Assembly (NCBI RefSeq): GCF_019740315.1
Contig: NZ_JAHXZR010000003.1
Span: forward strand, 248,001 to 312,000
Length of the DNA: 64,000 nucleotides
From: Oceanobacter mangrovi
GTDB lineage: Bacteria; Pseudomonadota; Gammaproteobacteria; Pseudomonadales; Oceanobacteraceae
Direction of reading: 5' to 3'
Position 1 is the first letter of the stretch. Each line of letters starts with the position of its first letter. Below, piece after piece: positions 15,910 to 24,680 of this stretch. The position numbers and the translations under genes were made by a program. Below the pieces are notes generated by a model. It saw only the letters and a program-made list of their open reading frames with translations. It searched no databases and was not told the DNA's origin.

Positions 15910-17988
15910 ATGCGCCTGTTTATCGCCGAAAAACCCTCTCTTGGACGAGCCATCGCCGCCGTATTGCCCAGACCTCATCAGAACGGTGAAGGCTTCGTGC
16001 GGGCGGCCAACGGCGATGTGGTGAGCTGGTGTATTGGCCATTTGCTCGAACAGGCGGAACCGGATGCCTACAATCCAGTGTTCAAACAATGGCGGCTCGA
16101 TCATCTGCCGATTGTGCCGGAGCAATGGCAGCTGCAACCCAAAAGCCAGACTCGCAAGCAACTCACGGTGCTACGCAAGCTGGTGAAAGACGCCAGCTCG
16201 CTGGTACATGCCGGCGATCCGGATCGTGAAGGCCAGCTGCTGGTCGATGAAGTCATCAGTTTCCTGAAAGTCCCACAAGCCAAAAAACAGACCATGCAGC
16301 GGTTGTTGGTCAGTGACCTCAATCCGCAGGCGGTCAGCCGCGCCTTGCAGCAATTACGTCCTAATAGTGAGTTTGTACCTCTGTCTGTGTCGGCGCTGGC
16401 GCGCAGCCGGGCCGACTGGTTGTACGGCATCAATCTGACCCGGGCCTGCACCATCAAGGGTCAGCAAGGTGGTTTAAAGCAAGTATTGTCGGTTGGCCGG
16501 GTACAAACACCGGTTCTGGGACTGGTGGTGAAGCGGGATCAGGCCATCGATGAATTTGTCTCACGGCCGTTTTACGAAGTGCGGGCGGCGATTCATCTGG
16601 ATGCCAACCAGCCACTGGCGTTTTATGCCAAATGGCAGCCCAGTGAAGCCTGTGCCCCACATCAGGATGAAGACGGCCGGGTGCTGAATCCCAAGCTGGC
16701 TCATAACGTTGCCAATCGTATTCGTCAGCAGCCTGCCAACGTCGACAAGGTTGAGCGCAAGGAGAAACAGCAACCAGCGCCCTTGCCCTATAACCTGTCA
16801 GCGCTGCAAATCGATGCTGCCAAAGCCTTTGGCCTGAGTGCCAAGGCGGTACTGGACGGCTGTCAGAACCTCTATGAAAAACATCAGCTGATCACCTATC
16901 CGCGTTCCGATTGCCGCTATTTGCCAAATGAGCATTATGCTCAGCGTCATGCGGTGGTGAAGGCGATTCAAACCTCTGTCAGCAGTGACAGGCAACTTGG
17001 CACTGTCGCCGGGCAGGCTAATCTGGGTTTGCGCAGCAAGGCCTGGAACGACAGTAAGGTCGGTGCTCACCATGCCATTATTCCTACCGAAAAGTCGTTT
17101 GATATCAGCAAGCTGGGGCGTGTTGAACAGCAGTTGTATGGCCTGATCGCCCGTCAGTACCTGCTGCAGTTTTATCCGGCTTATCGTTATGCCGACCATA
17201 AAATTGAACTGACCATCGCTGGTGGTTTGTTTGTTGCCAGCGAGCGTGAAACGCTGGATCCGGGCTGGAAAGCGGCCATGCCGGTGCGTAAAAAATCGGC
17301 TGGTAATGGCGGTAACAGTAGCAATAACGACGATGATGAAGATGAACCGGGGAATGGCCGACGCTTGCCAGCCCTGCAACCTGGCCAGCAAGTCTGGAGC
17401 GGTGAGCCGGTGGTAGACGAAAAGCATACCCAGCCGCCGGAGCCCTTTACCGACGCCACGCTGTTGGCGGCGATGACCGGTATTAACCGTTTTGTGCAGG
17501 ATGCCTCGCTGAAGAAAATCCTCCGTGATACCGATGGCCTGGGTACCGAAGCGACCCGGGCTTCGATCATCGAACTGTTGTTCAAACGCCAGTTCCTGCA
17601 ACGTCAGGGCAAACAGATTCGGGCAACCGAATTGGGCAAGGCTCTGATTGGCTCCTTACCGGAAAGCACCACGGTGCCGGATATGACCGCTCAGTGGGAG
17701 CGTCAGCTTAATGACATTAGCGAGCGGGTGCTGAACTACGACGGCTTTATGCAACCTATGTTAGGGGAGCTGAACCGACTGGTGAGTGAGGCCAGCCAGC
17801 TGGATATTCGCGCCTTTCAGGGCATTCAGGTGCCAGTAGCCGGAGCACGTCGGAAAACATCCGGAGGTTATCGGCGCAAGCCTGCTACAAAAAGCCCGAC
17901 ATCCAGAACCTCTACCTCCAGAACTTCGACCTCGAAAACCTCGACATCGAAAACAACTGGGCGAAGCCGCAAAAAAGCCGCCAGCTAG
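15910..17988 (+). CDS. topB: DNA topoisomerase III
   Basis: A 692-residue type IA topoisomerase. The TOPRIM domain opens the protein (MRLFIAEKPSLGRAIAAVLP, then HAGDPDREGQLLVDEV with the DxDxE-type acid residues near 100-110). The active-site tyrosine is Tyr330 in LITYPRSDCRYL, the Arg at +2 also present. GLGTEATRASIIELL marks the late catalytic region. It decatenates DNA and relaxes negative supercoils. The length is near that of E. coli TopB. The last 40 residues form a Ser/Thr/Lys/Arg tail with repeated SRTST/SKTST units, encoded by near-perfect 15-21 base repeats, likely for DNA contact. It converges with the sigma54-activator gene. Confidence 0.95.
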   Translation: MRLFIAEKPSLGRAIAAVLPRPHQNGEGFVRAANGDVVSWCIGHLLEQAEPDAYNPVFKQWRLDHLPIVPEQWQLQPKSQTRKQLTVLRKLVKDASSLVHAGDPDREGQLLVDEVISFLKVPQAKKQTMQRLLVSDLNPQAVSRALQQLRPNSEFVPLSVSALARSRADWLYGINLTRACTIKGQQGGLKQVLSVGRVQTPVLGLVVKRDQAIDEFVSRPFYEVRAAIHLDANQPLAFYAKWQPSEACAPHQDEDGRVLNPKLAHNVANRIRQQPANVDKVERKEKQQPAPLPYNLSALQIDAAKAFGLSAKAVLDGCQNLYEKHQLITYPRSDCRYLPNEHYAQRHAVVKAIQTSVSSDRQLGTVAGQANLGLRSKAWNDSKVGAHHAIIPTEKSFDISKLGRVEQQLYGLIARQYLLQFYPAYRYADHKIELTIAGGLFVASERETLDPGWKAAMPVRKKSAGNGGNSSNNDDDEDEPGNGRRLPALQPGQQVWSGEPVVDEKHTQPPEPFTDATLLAAMTGINRFVQDASLKKILRDTDGLGTEATRASIIELLFKRQFLQRQGKQIRATELGKALIGSLPESTTVPDMTAQWERQLNDISERVLNYDGFMQPMLGELNRLVSEASQLDIRAFQGIQVPVAGARRKTSGGYRRKPATKSPTSRTSTSRTSTSKTSTSKTTGRSRKKAAS

Positions 17989-18055
17989 GGTCTGGAGTGG
18001 GAGCGCAGGCGTCCTGCCTAACGGCCTTGACGCGGACAACCAGTCCCTGATCCGT

Positions 18056-19609
18056 TCACTCTGGCAACTGGTAATAACTCCAGCGTCGTTCGCCCTGTTT
18101 CTGTAACTGACCTTCCTTGTACAACTTCTTCAGCAAGTACGACGCCCGGCTGTGATCTACTTGCAGCAGTTGCTGGGCACTGGTGTTGTCGATGCGGCCA
18201 TGCTGGCGCACGTAGGCCAGCAGTTGTTGTTCGTCATTGCTGACCGGATTCAAGGGGGTTGGCGGAATCACTGCGGGGGAGGTGGCCACTGTCGTCGCTG
18301 CTGGCTCAGGCAGGCTGGCATCCAGCGGCTCGGCAAAATGCAGCTGTGGCAGGTCGATGCACTGGTCGCGGCAGGCGATCAGGGCGAATTCGATCATATT
18401 GCGCAGCTCCCGGACGTTGCCGGGAAAGTGGTAGCGGCTGAGGGCGTCGAGTGCCTGCTGGCTGATTCTGGGTGCCGCGCGGCGCATTTGCTGGCTCAAC
18501 TGTTCAATAAAGTGCTGGGTCAGCAGGGCGATATCGCTGGAGCGCTGGCGCAAGGCCGGTAATTCCAGCCGGTAGCCGGTAAGGCGGTAATAAAGATCCT
18601 GGCGGAACTGCTGTTGCTGTACCCGTTGCAGCAGATTGACGTTGGTGGCCGCCACCACTCGCACATCGACACGCTTCTGGCGTTGGCTGCCAATCGGCGT
18701 CACGAGGCCATCTTCCAGCACCCGTAACAACTTGGTTTGCAGCGTCAGTGGCATGTCGCCGATTTCATCCAGAAACAGGGTGCCACCATTGGCTTGTTCG
18801 AAATAGCCAATGCGGTCGGACACTGCACCGGTATAGGCCCCCTTGCTGTGGCCGAAAAACTCGGCATCGGCCAGTTCCGCTGGAATCGCCGCACAGTTGA
18901 CCGCAATAAAGGGTTTGTCGGAACGCTGGCTGCCGTAGTGAATGGCACGCGAAACCAGTTCCTTGCCGGTACCGCTTTCACCCAGTACCAACACATTGGT
19001 ATCGGGTGCCTGTTGCAGATTTCGCAGCTGTTCCAGCAAGGCCAGGATACGACTGCTCTGGCCAACAAAAGCGTCGAGCCCCCAGCGGCGGGCTTCCTGT
19101 TGGGTCAGCGCGCTGAGGGTGGTCTGGCTGAGGGTCAGCTCGGCTTCTGCTCGCTGGCGGCGGTCGATCTGCTGTTGCAGCTCGCGATTGAGTTCTTCCA
19201 GCTGCTGGTTACGGCGTTGTAATTCCTGCTGCTGCTGCTGAATGGTTAATTGCGCCTGGATCCGTGCCAGTACTTCCTGGCGGTGCAGCGGTTTACTGAT
19301 GTAGTCGATGCCTCCGGCTGCAAAGCCTTTTACCCGGCTGTCCGGGTCGGACAGGGCACTGAGAAAAATCACCGGCAGCTGCTGGCAGCCCGGCAGTTGT
19401 TTCAGTCGTTTGCAGGTTTCGAAGCCATTGATACCGGGCATCATCACATCCAGCAACACCAGCTGGGGAGGCATTTCAGCCGCCAGCTCAAGGGCTTCCT
19501 CGCCACTGGTGGCAATCGCCAGTTGCAGGTTGGATTCAGCCAGAAAGGTCACCAGGACATCGAGGTTATCCGGTTGGTCGTCAACGATCAGCAGGCGTGG
19601 CGGTGTCAT
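18056..19609 (-). CDS. Sigma54-dependent response regulator (REC-AAA+-winged helix)
   Basis: A 517-residue activator. Residues 1-120 are a receiver domain with phospho-acceptor Asp54 (VLLDVMMPG) and Lys106. Residues 121-165 form a Gln/Leu-rich coiled coil. Residues 182-410 are the AAA+ sigma54-interaction domain: Walker A GESGTGKE (210-217), the sigma54 loop GAYTGA (257-262, Tyr in place of the usual Phe), Walker [12 protein letters not shown] (275-285). The C terminus is not a Fis-type helix-turn-helix but looks like a winged helix ([16 protein letters not shown], about 485-500). It is divergent from the response regulator/TonB receptor/kinase operon, whose upstream region has a sigma54 promoter and a repeat array, so it very likely activates that operon. 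Confidence 0.9.
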   Translation of the reverse strand: MTPPRLLIVDDQPDNLDVLVTFLAESNLQLAIATSGEEALELAAEMPPQLVLLDVMMPGINGFETCKRLKQLPGCQQLPVIFLSALSDPDSRVKGFAAGGIDYISKPLHRQEVLARIQAQLTIQQQQQELQRRNQQLEELNRELQQQIDRRQRAEAELTLSQTTLSALTQQEARRWGLDAFVGQSSRILALLEQLRNLQQAPDTNVLVLGESGTGKELVSRAIHYGSQRSDKPFIAVNCAAIPAELADAEFFGHSKGAYTGAVSDRIGYFEQANGGTLFLDEIGDMPLTLQTKLLRVLEDGLVTPIGSQRQKRVDVRVVAATNVNLLQRVQQQQFRQDLYYRLTGYRLELPALRQRSSDIALLTQHFIEQLSQQMRRAAPRISQQALDALSRYHFPGNVRELRNMIEFALIACRDQCIDLPQLHFAEPLDASLPEPAATTVATSPAVIPPTPLNPVSNDEQQLLAYVRQHGRIDNTSAQQLLQVDHSRASYLLKKLYKEGQLQKQGERRWSYYQLPE

Positions 19610-19640
19610 GGCAGTGGTGATCCGGGATTAGGGTGAGTAG

Positions 19641-19691
19641 CTATAAGCAGCTATAGGAAGTTATACGAAACTATAAGCGATCTATAATGAA
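19641..19691. promoter_or_regulatory. Array of five 10-bp CTATAAGCAG-like direct repeats, candidate activator site
   Basis: Repeats start at 19641, 19651, 19661, 19671 and 19682, with the pattern CTATA followed by five bases (CTATAAGCAG, CTATAGGAAG, TTATACGAAA, CTATAAGCGA, CTATAATGA). The spacing of one helical turn puts every copy on the same face of DNA. The array lies 32 bases before the activator gene's start and about 85-135 bases upstream of the sigma54 promoter at 19775, where an enhancer-binding protein would be expected to bind. Confidence 0.7.
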
Positions 19692-19774
19692 TTGTTACTG
19701 ATTTTTATAAGCGAGTTACACGAGAAATAGCTAAGGTTTTTATTAACCTATTGAAAGTAAAGGATAAAAATTAG

Positions 19775-19791
19775 TTGGCCCGATCCTGGCT
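19775..19791 (+). promoter_or_regulatory. Sigma54 (-24/-12) promoter of the RR/TonB receptor/kinase operon
   Basis: TTGGCCCGATCCTGGCT matches the RpoN consensus YTGGCACG-N4-TTGCW with the invariant GG and GC at the correct 10-base spacing and two mismatches elsewhere. A start of transcription near 19802 would leave a leader of 40-50 bases before the response-regulator start codon. Confidence 0.7.
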
Positions 19792-19846
19792 ATAGCTCTG
19801 TAAAGATACAAACAATAACACTTATAGCTTTTCCATGAGGTGCCTT

Positions 19847-20245
19847 ATGATGTTTCTGCAGAACATGGTGGAATTTTTGCCAATGGTACTGGTGATTGAC
19901 GACAACCCGGTCAATCTCGATGTGGTGATTGAGCATCTTGGTCAGGAGGCCATTGATGTGCGGGCGGCAACGTCAGGCGAAGAAGGGCTGGAGCTGGCCC
20001 GCTTTCTTGAGCCAGACCTGATTTTGCTGGATGTGCTGATGCCTGGCATGAATGGCTACGAGGTTTGCCGTCGTCTAAAGCGTGATCCGCAACTGAGCAA
20101 GATTCCGGTCATTTTCCTGTCGGCGCTCGGTGAACCTGTACGGCGAGATCATGGCCTGCGGGTTGGTGCAGCCGATTACCTGCAAAAACCCTTTGTCGCC
20201 GCTGAATTGAAAAGCAGTATCTGGAATCATCTGGCCGCTGCCTGA
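19847..20245 (+). CDS. Single-domain response regulator
   Basis: A 132-residue protein that is only a CheY-like receiver: VLVIDDNPVNLDVV with the acidic pair, phospho-acceptor Asp62 in LLDVLMPG, and Lys114 in YLQKPF. There is no output domain. The start at 19847 or 19850 follows GAGGTG; an in-frame ATG at 19835 lacks a ribosome site. It is the first gene of the operon behind the sigma54 promoter and shares the IDDNPVNLDV pattern with the receiver of the divergent activator, so the two receivers are probably targets of the same kinase, this one acting as phosphate sink, relay or protein-interaction switch. Confidence 0.88.
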   Translation: MMFLQNMVEFLPMVLVIDDNPVNLDVVIEHLGQEAIDVRAATSGEEGLELARFLEPDLILLDVLMPGMNGYEVCRRLKRDPQLSKIPVIFLSALGEPVRRDHGLRVGAADYLQKPFVAAELKSSIWNHLAAA

Positions 20246-20289
20246 GTGTGATATACACCCTGAAACGGAAGTGAGTCTGGAACCCCGAC

Positions 20290-22329
20290 ATGTCTTTGAC
20301 CCTGAGAACCCTGCTGACGCTGGCCGCCGCCGGACTATCAGCCAATACCTTGGCTGGTGAAGATGATCTGGCGGCGCTGATGGCGTTGCTGCAACAGGAA
20401 ACCGAGCTGGCAACCCAAACCCGCATGAACGCCGACTATGTGCCGGGCTCGGTCAGTGTGCTGTACGCCGAAGATGCCATACGGGCCGGTAAGCAGACGG
20501 TTGCCGACATGCTGGCAGAAGTTGCCGGTGTTTATGTCTCAGACACCAATGACGGTGAAAAGCGCACCATAGTACGGGGCGTTGGTGCCACCCAGAACGC
20601 CAATAATCTCAAATTGCTGGTTAATGGTCTGGAGGCCAACCGACCAACGGATGGCTCGGCCGACTGGGTGTTTCGTTTACCGCTCAGTATGGTTGATCGT
20701 ATTGAAGTGATTCGTGGGCCAGGCTCATCTCTCTATGGCGGCTTTGCCTTTTCCGGCGTGGTCAACGTGATTCCCCGCGCCGATACCGTGGCAGGTGCGG
20801 CGGCGGGTAACCGTGACAGCCGGGCGCTTAACGCCAGCTATCAAGGACAGTGGGGCAATGGAATCAATGCCCAACTGACGTTGTCTGGCTGGCGTCAGGG
20901 CAACTCCGGTCTGCAATCTGAAGAAGACGTGTTTGCTGCCCGCTATGACCATCCGACGGGTGACGTTTACGACCATCATCAGGGGCTGGCGCTGTTGTCA
21001 CGATTCGACTGGCAGGGCTATCAGCTCAGCTGGCAAATGGCCTCAACCGAAATGGGCCCGGGTTATGGCTACGCCTCAGCTCTGCCAGATGAATATCGGC
21101 CCCGTGTGGAACGGGCGACCATGCTGGCGCTGGAGAAGCAATGGCAACTGGCTGACAGCCTGACGTTCGGCAGTCGGCTGGGTTACCAGAGTACCGGGCT
21201 CAATCAGGCCGCTTATATACCGGTGCCGAAAGGTGTGGTGCCTCCGGGAGGCACTCAGCCGCTGGTCAATGATGTTTATCGTGGTACTGGCAATGAGGAT
21301 CGTGGTTATCACTGGAAAAGCCATCTGACCTGGCAGGCCAGCGACCAGCACCTGTTGTACAGCGAACTGGGTATTTCCCATTTACGGGTGATGTCGGCCT
21401 ATAACTACCGTTCCATCAATCAGCAAACCCCGATCTATGGCGAGCGCGACCGCAATACCGTGCTGCCAGGTTCCAGTCGAACGATCAGCAGTCTGGCGTT
21501 GCAGGATCAATGGCAGGCCAGTGAGCAGCTGGCGGTGACTGCCGGTGTGCGTTATGACCACTTCAGTGACTGGGGCCATCATGTTTCGCCGCGACTGGCG
21601 ACGGTCTGGCAGCTCAGTGATGCTCATATTCTCAAGCTGCAATATGCCGAAGCCTTTCGGCCACCGTCCTTGCAGGAAGACAATCCCGGCAGTAACTCGA
21701 CCAACGCTGGTGATGCCTCATCCCTGCATGAGGAAACCCTGCGTTCATGGGAAGCCGCCTGGGTGTATCGCGGTGAGAGTGAACGTGTCGGGCTGACGCT
21801 GTTTCGCACCAGGGTGGACGACCTGATCGAGTTCTACATCTATCCAGGTCGTCAGCCGATCTGGCGCAACCGCGGCAATATCATGACTGCCGGAGCCGAA
21901 CTGGAGTGGCAACAGCAGCTGAACCGGGCGTTCGAATGGCGTGGCAATGTTTCCTACAGCAATGCCAAAGACTATCTCGACCCGGATTACCGGCTGTTGG
22001 GGGCGGTCGACTGGATGGCCCATATGTCCAGCCTGTGGCACCTCAACGATAACCTCAGCTGGTCGCTCAGCAGTCATTTTGTGGGCCAGCAGGAAGGCTG
22101 GGAAACCAGTGGCCAGGTTGCCCATGAGCGGCGCTACCCGGCGTATTGGTTGTTCGACACAGGGCTGGAATGGCGGCGGGTGCTGGCGGTTGACCCCCTC
22201 AAGCTGGTATTGGCTTGCCAGAATCTGACTGACCGCGAATATCGCACGGTGCCGTCACCGTCGCAGTTTCCGGACGGTCTGCCACATGGACGGCGGCAGC
22301 TGACAGTGGCCATGAGTTATGACTTTTGA
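20290..22329 (+). CDS. TonB-dependent outer-membrane receptor, signalling-locus type
   Basis: A 679-residue receptor. A signal peptide ends near residue 23 (ANTLAG). Then a short segment DDLAALMALLQQETELATQTRMNADYVPGSVSVL leads into the plug (residues ~60-170: VEVIRGPGSSLYGG type motif in RIEVIRGPGSSLYGGFAFSGVVNVI). A 22-strand barrel follows, with YAEAFRPPSLQEDNPGSN and a C-terminal Phe (MSYDF). There is no N-terminal STN signalling domain as in FecA. The receptor gene sits 44 bases after the response regulator and before a YfiR-like gene and a kinase gene. The substrate is unknown; with no ABC importer nearby, a sensory role is at least as likely as uptake. Confidence 0.88.
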   Translation: MSLTLRTLLTLAAAGLSANTLAGEDDLAALMALLQQETELATQTRMNADYVPGSVSVLYAEDAIRAGKQTVADMLAEVAGVYVSDTNDGEKRTIVRGVGATQNANNLKLLVNGLEANRPTDGSADWVFRLPLSMVDRIEVIRGPGSSLYGGFAFSGVVNVIPRADTVAGAAAGNRDSRALNASYQGQWGNGINAQLTLSGWRQGNSGLQSEEDVFAARYDHPTGDVYDHHQGLALLSRFDWQGYQLSWQMASTEMGPGYGYASALPDEYRPRVERATMLALEKQWQLADSLTFGSRLGYQSTGLNQAAYIPVPKGVVPPGGTQPLVNDVYRGTGNEDRGYHWKSHLTWQASDQHLLYSELGISHLRVMSAYNYRSINQQTPIYGERDRNTVLPGSSRTISSLALQDQWQASEQLAVTAGVRYDHFSDWGHHVSPRLATVWQLSDAHILKLQYAEAFRPPSLQEDNPGSNSTNAGDASSLHEETLRSWEAAWVYRGESERVGLTLFRTRVDDLIEFYIYPGRQPIWRNRGNIMTAGAELEWQQQLNRAFEWRGNVSYSNAKDYLDPDYRLLGAVDWMAHMSSLWHLNDNLSWSLSSHFVGQQEGWETSGQVAHERRYPAYWLFDTGLEWRRVLAVDPLKLVLACQNLTDREYRTVPSPSQFPDGLPHGRRQLTVAMSYDF

Positions 22330-22383
22330 TGCGTAGAATCCGGGATATCTGATATGAATACCTGGCGGGGAAAGGATTCCTGC

Positions 22384-22956
22384 ATGTTTTTGCTGAGCCG
22401 TTTGTTGTTGGTACTGCTGCTGCTGTCGACGCCGTCACACAGCCTGTTTGCTGATGCCGCCAGTGATCGGCGGGTACGGGTCGGGCTTAACCTGTTCCGT
22501 ACTTTTGTGGCGACCGATATGAGTCTGGAGCAGCGCACTACGGTGGCGGGCAAATTACGGATTGTGGTGCTGTATGTTGCCCGTGACCATCAGGCGAAGG
22601 ATTATCTGCTGGTGTTACAGCAGTCACTGGGGGAAGCGCTTGGTGATACGGCGCTGCCGCTGGAACTCGAGGTGTTGCCATTAGAGCAGTTGTTGAAACT
22701 GCCTGCTGAACAGATGCCGGCGTCGGCCTTTGTGGCCGAGCGACTCGACGACAACGAGCGCCAGCAGCTGGTCAACTTTGCGATTCAGCATCGTATTGCG
22801 GTCTTCTCGCCCTTTGAAGGTGACGTTGAAAACGGCATCCTCGGTGGCCTGTCCGTCACTGCCAGCGTCAAGCCCGCAGTCAATCTCTCTACCATGAAGG
22901 CCAGTCGGCTGGCCTTTAAACGTTTTTACCTCAGCGTGGCACGGCTCTATGAATAA
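22384..22956 (+). CDS. YfiR-like (DUF4154) periplasmic protein
   Basis: A 190-residue protein with signal peptide (MFLLSRLLLVLLLLSTPSHSLFA). The ATG at 22384 follows GGGAAAGGA. The mature part shows the YfiR/HmsC-like plan: an early LNLFRTFVA segment, a central alpha/beta part (RIVVLYVARD, IAVFSPFEGDVENGILGGLSV) and the closing KPAVNLSTMKASRLAFKRFYLSVARLYE, where the family has its conserved Asn and hydrophobic helix. YfiR-type proteins bind the periplasmic part of a membrane signalling enzyme and restrain it (known for YfiR/YfiN). Here the overlapping next gene is a histidine kinase, so the partner is probably that kinase. Family call moderate: motif-level only. Confidence 0.7.
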   Translation: MFLLSRLLLVLLLLSTPSHSLFADAASDRRVRVGLNLFRTFVATDMSLEQRTTVAGKLRIVVLYVARDHQAKDYLLVLQQSLGEALGDTALPLELEVLPLEQLLKLPAEQMPASAFVAERLDDNERQQLVNFAIQHRIAVFSPFEGDVENGILGGLSVTASVKPAVNLSTMKASRLAFKRFYLSVARLYE

Positions 22957-24595
22957 GGCAGATATCAAACAGCTGCTGAGTAGCCATGGCAGCTGGTGGC
23001 AATCACTGGGTTCCTGCCTGGCCAATGCCGGTGATTGTTTGCTGGAGCTGCGCCAGCATTTACTGATCAGCCTGGTGTTTGTGCTGCTGCTGGGGGCCCA
23101 GTGGTTTTCCCTTAATAACTATTGGGAAAGCACGCTCAATCCGCGCTTGCGGGCGACTGCTGAAGTGCAGGCCAATATCATCGCCCAGTCACAAACCGCC
23201 GTCCTGATTGAGCTGTTGGAGCATGCCGATAACCGTGATTTGGCCCGCCAGCTCGACGATGCCGTACAGGAAATGCTGGTCGTGGTCGATCCGGCCACCG
23301 CCACCCAGGTGGTCAAGGGCGTTGCCCTGCAGGTTGATTACGAGCTGGTGCCGGTGGCTCCAGGCTCACTGGATCTGACGGATGGCCAGTTGTTATGTAA
23401 CGAGTGCTTTAAAGCGTCGTTGCCATTAATCAACAGCGATGGTGCCATGCTGGGCGTGGCAGATTTTGTACTCAGTAACGAAAATTATCACCAGCTGGCT
23501 GTGGATATGAAAAGCCGCCTGTTTCGGGAATCGGCGCTGGTGGTGGTGTTACTGTTGTGCGTCTGGATCGTGATGCTGGTGGTATTTCACCGGCTGCATC
23601 AGGCCAAACGCCAGATTGAGGCTTCGGACCGCGCCAAGACCCGCTTTATGGCCAACGTCACCCACGAACTACGCACGCCGCTGAATGGCATTCTGGGCTA
23701 CACCCAATTGATGAAAGCCGATGATCCGCTGATGCAACAGCACCAGCGGGGCATCAAGACGATTGATCGCTGTGCCCGTCACTTGCTGTTGATGATCAAC
23801 GACATCCTCGACTTTTCCCGCGCTGATGAGGAAAAGCTGGAGTTACACCCGCAGGAATTGCACCTGCCGTCATTTCTGCTGGCGTTGATCCAGATGACCG
23901 AAGTACGGGCCCGCGAACGGGGCATCGAACTGGAATGCATTGGTCCGGATGAAATCCCGACCCTGGTATTGGCAGATGAAAAGCGGCTGCGGCAGGTGGC
24001 GCTCAACCTCACCAGCAATGCCATCAAGTTCACCGAACGCGGCAAGGTCACCATTCTGATGGAAATCCTCAACCGCAGCAGCAAGCAGGTGACCATTCGC
24101 TGGCGCGTCATTGATACCGGCATTGGCATCGCTGCCGAAGACCAGAAGAAGATCTTTATTCCGTTCCAGCAGCTGGATAACAACATCACTCGTGCCGAAG
24201 GCTCCGGTCTGGGCCTGAGTATCTGCCAGCGCATCCTGCAGTTGATGGGCAGTCGGCTGCAGGTTGAAAGTGAACCAGGACAGGGTTCGGAATTCTGGTT
24301 TGACGTCACCTTGCCACTGCTGAGTCATGAGATGACCTCAACGGTACGACCTGAGCCGGTACCGGACGACCCGGCCAAAGCCGAACAGGCCGAGATGGAA
24401 TTGCCGCCGCCGCAGCAACTGCAGCAGCTGTTGGAAGCTGCCAGGCAGCACAATATTCTGGCTATTCGCAGCCTGATGAACGAGCTGGAACAACAGCAGC
24501 AATATCAGCAATTTTATCAGCAGGCCCAGCAGATGGTGGCGCAATACCGTTTCAAGGCGCTGGCCGAGTGGTTACAGTCGCTGGTTGAGGGATGA
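22949..24595 (+). CDS. Membrane sensor histidine kinase
   Basis: A 548-residue kinase. Two membrane segments (about 38-55 and 196-213) frame a ~140-residue periplasmic domain, which contains a Cys150-Asn-Glu-Cys153 motif. The HisKA domain has the phospho-accepting His239 in HELRTPLNG. The ATP-binding domain shows the N box (NLTSNAIKF), DTGIGIA and GSGLGLSICQRI. After it comes a Gln-rich helical tail of ~90 residues (LQQLLEAARQHNILAIRSLMNELEQQQ) that resembles the end of hybrid kinases but has no receiver. It overlaps the YfiR-like gene by 8 bases. Likely targets are the single-domain regulator at 19847 and the sigma54 activator at 18056, as no other receiver is near. Confidence 0.92.
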   Translation: MNKADIKQLLSSHGSWWQSLGSCLANAGDCLLELRQHLLISLVFVLLLGAQWFSLNNYWESTLNPRLRATAEVQANIIAQSQTAVLIELLEHADNRDLARQLDDAVQEMLVVVDPATATQVVKGVALQVDYELVPVAPGSLDLTDGQLLCNECFKASLPLINSDGAMLGVADFVLSNENYHQLAVDMKSRLFRESALVVVLLLCVWIVMLVVFHRLHQAKRQIEASDRAKTRFMANVTHELRTPLNGILGYTQLMKADDPLMQQHQRGIKTIDRCARHLLLMINDILDFSRADEEKLELHPQELHLPSFLLALIQMTEVRARERGIELECIGPDEIPTLVLADEKRLRQVALNLTSNAIKFTERGKVTILMEILNRSSKQVTIRWRVIDTGIGIAAEDQKKIFIPFQQLDNNITRAEGSGLGLSICQRILQLMGSRLQVESEPGQGSEFWFDVTLPLLSHEMTSTVRPEPVPDDPAKAEQAEMELPPPQQLQQLLEAARQHNILAIRSLMNELEQQQQYQQFYQQAQQMVAQYRFKALAEWLQSLVEG

Positions 24596-24680
24596 GCTGT
24601 CGGCGTTACCGCTGATGGGGCTGGATTCTGTGGCGCTTTTGGTCACAATGGCTCACCTTGAGTGAAGTTTGATCAGCCGG

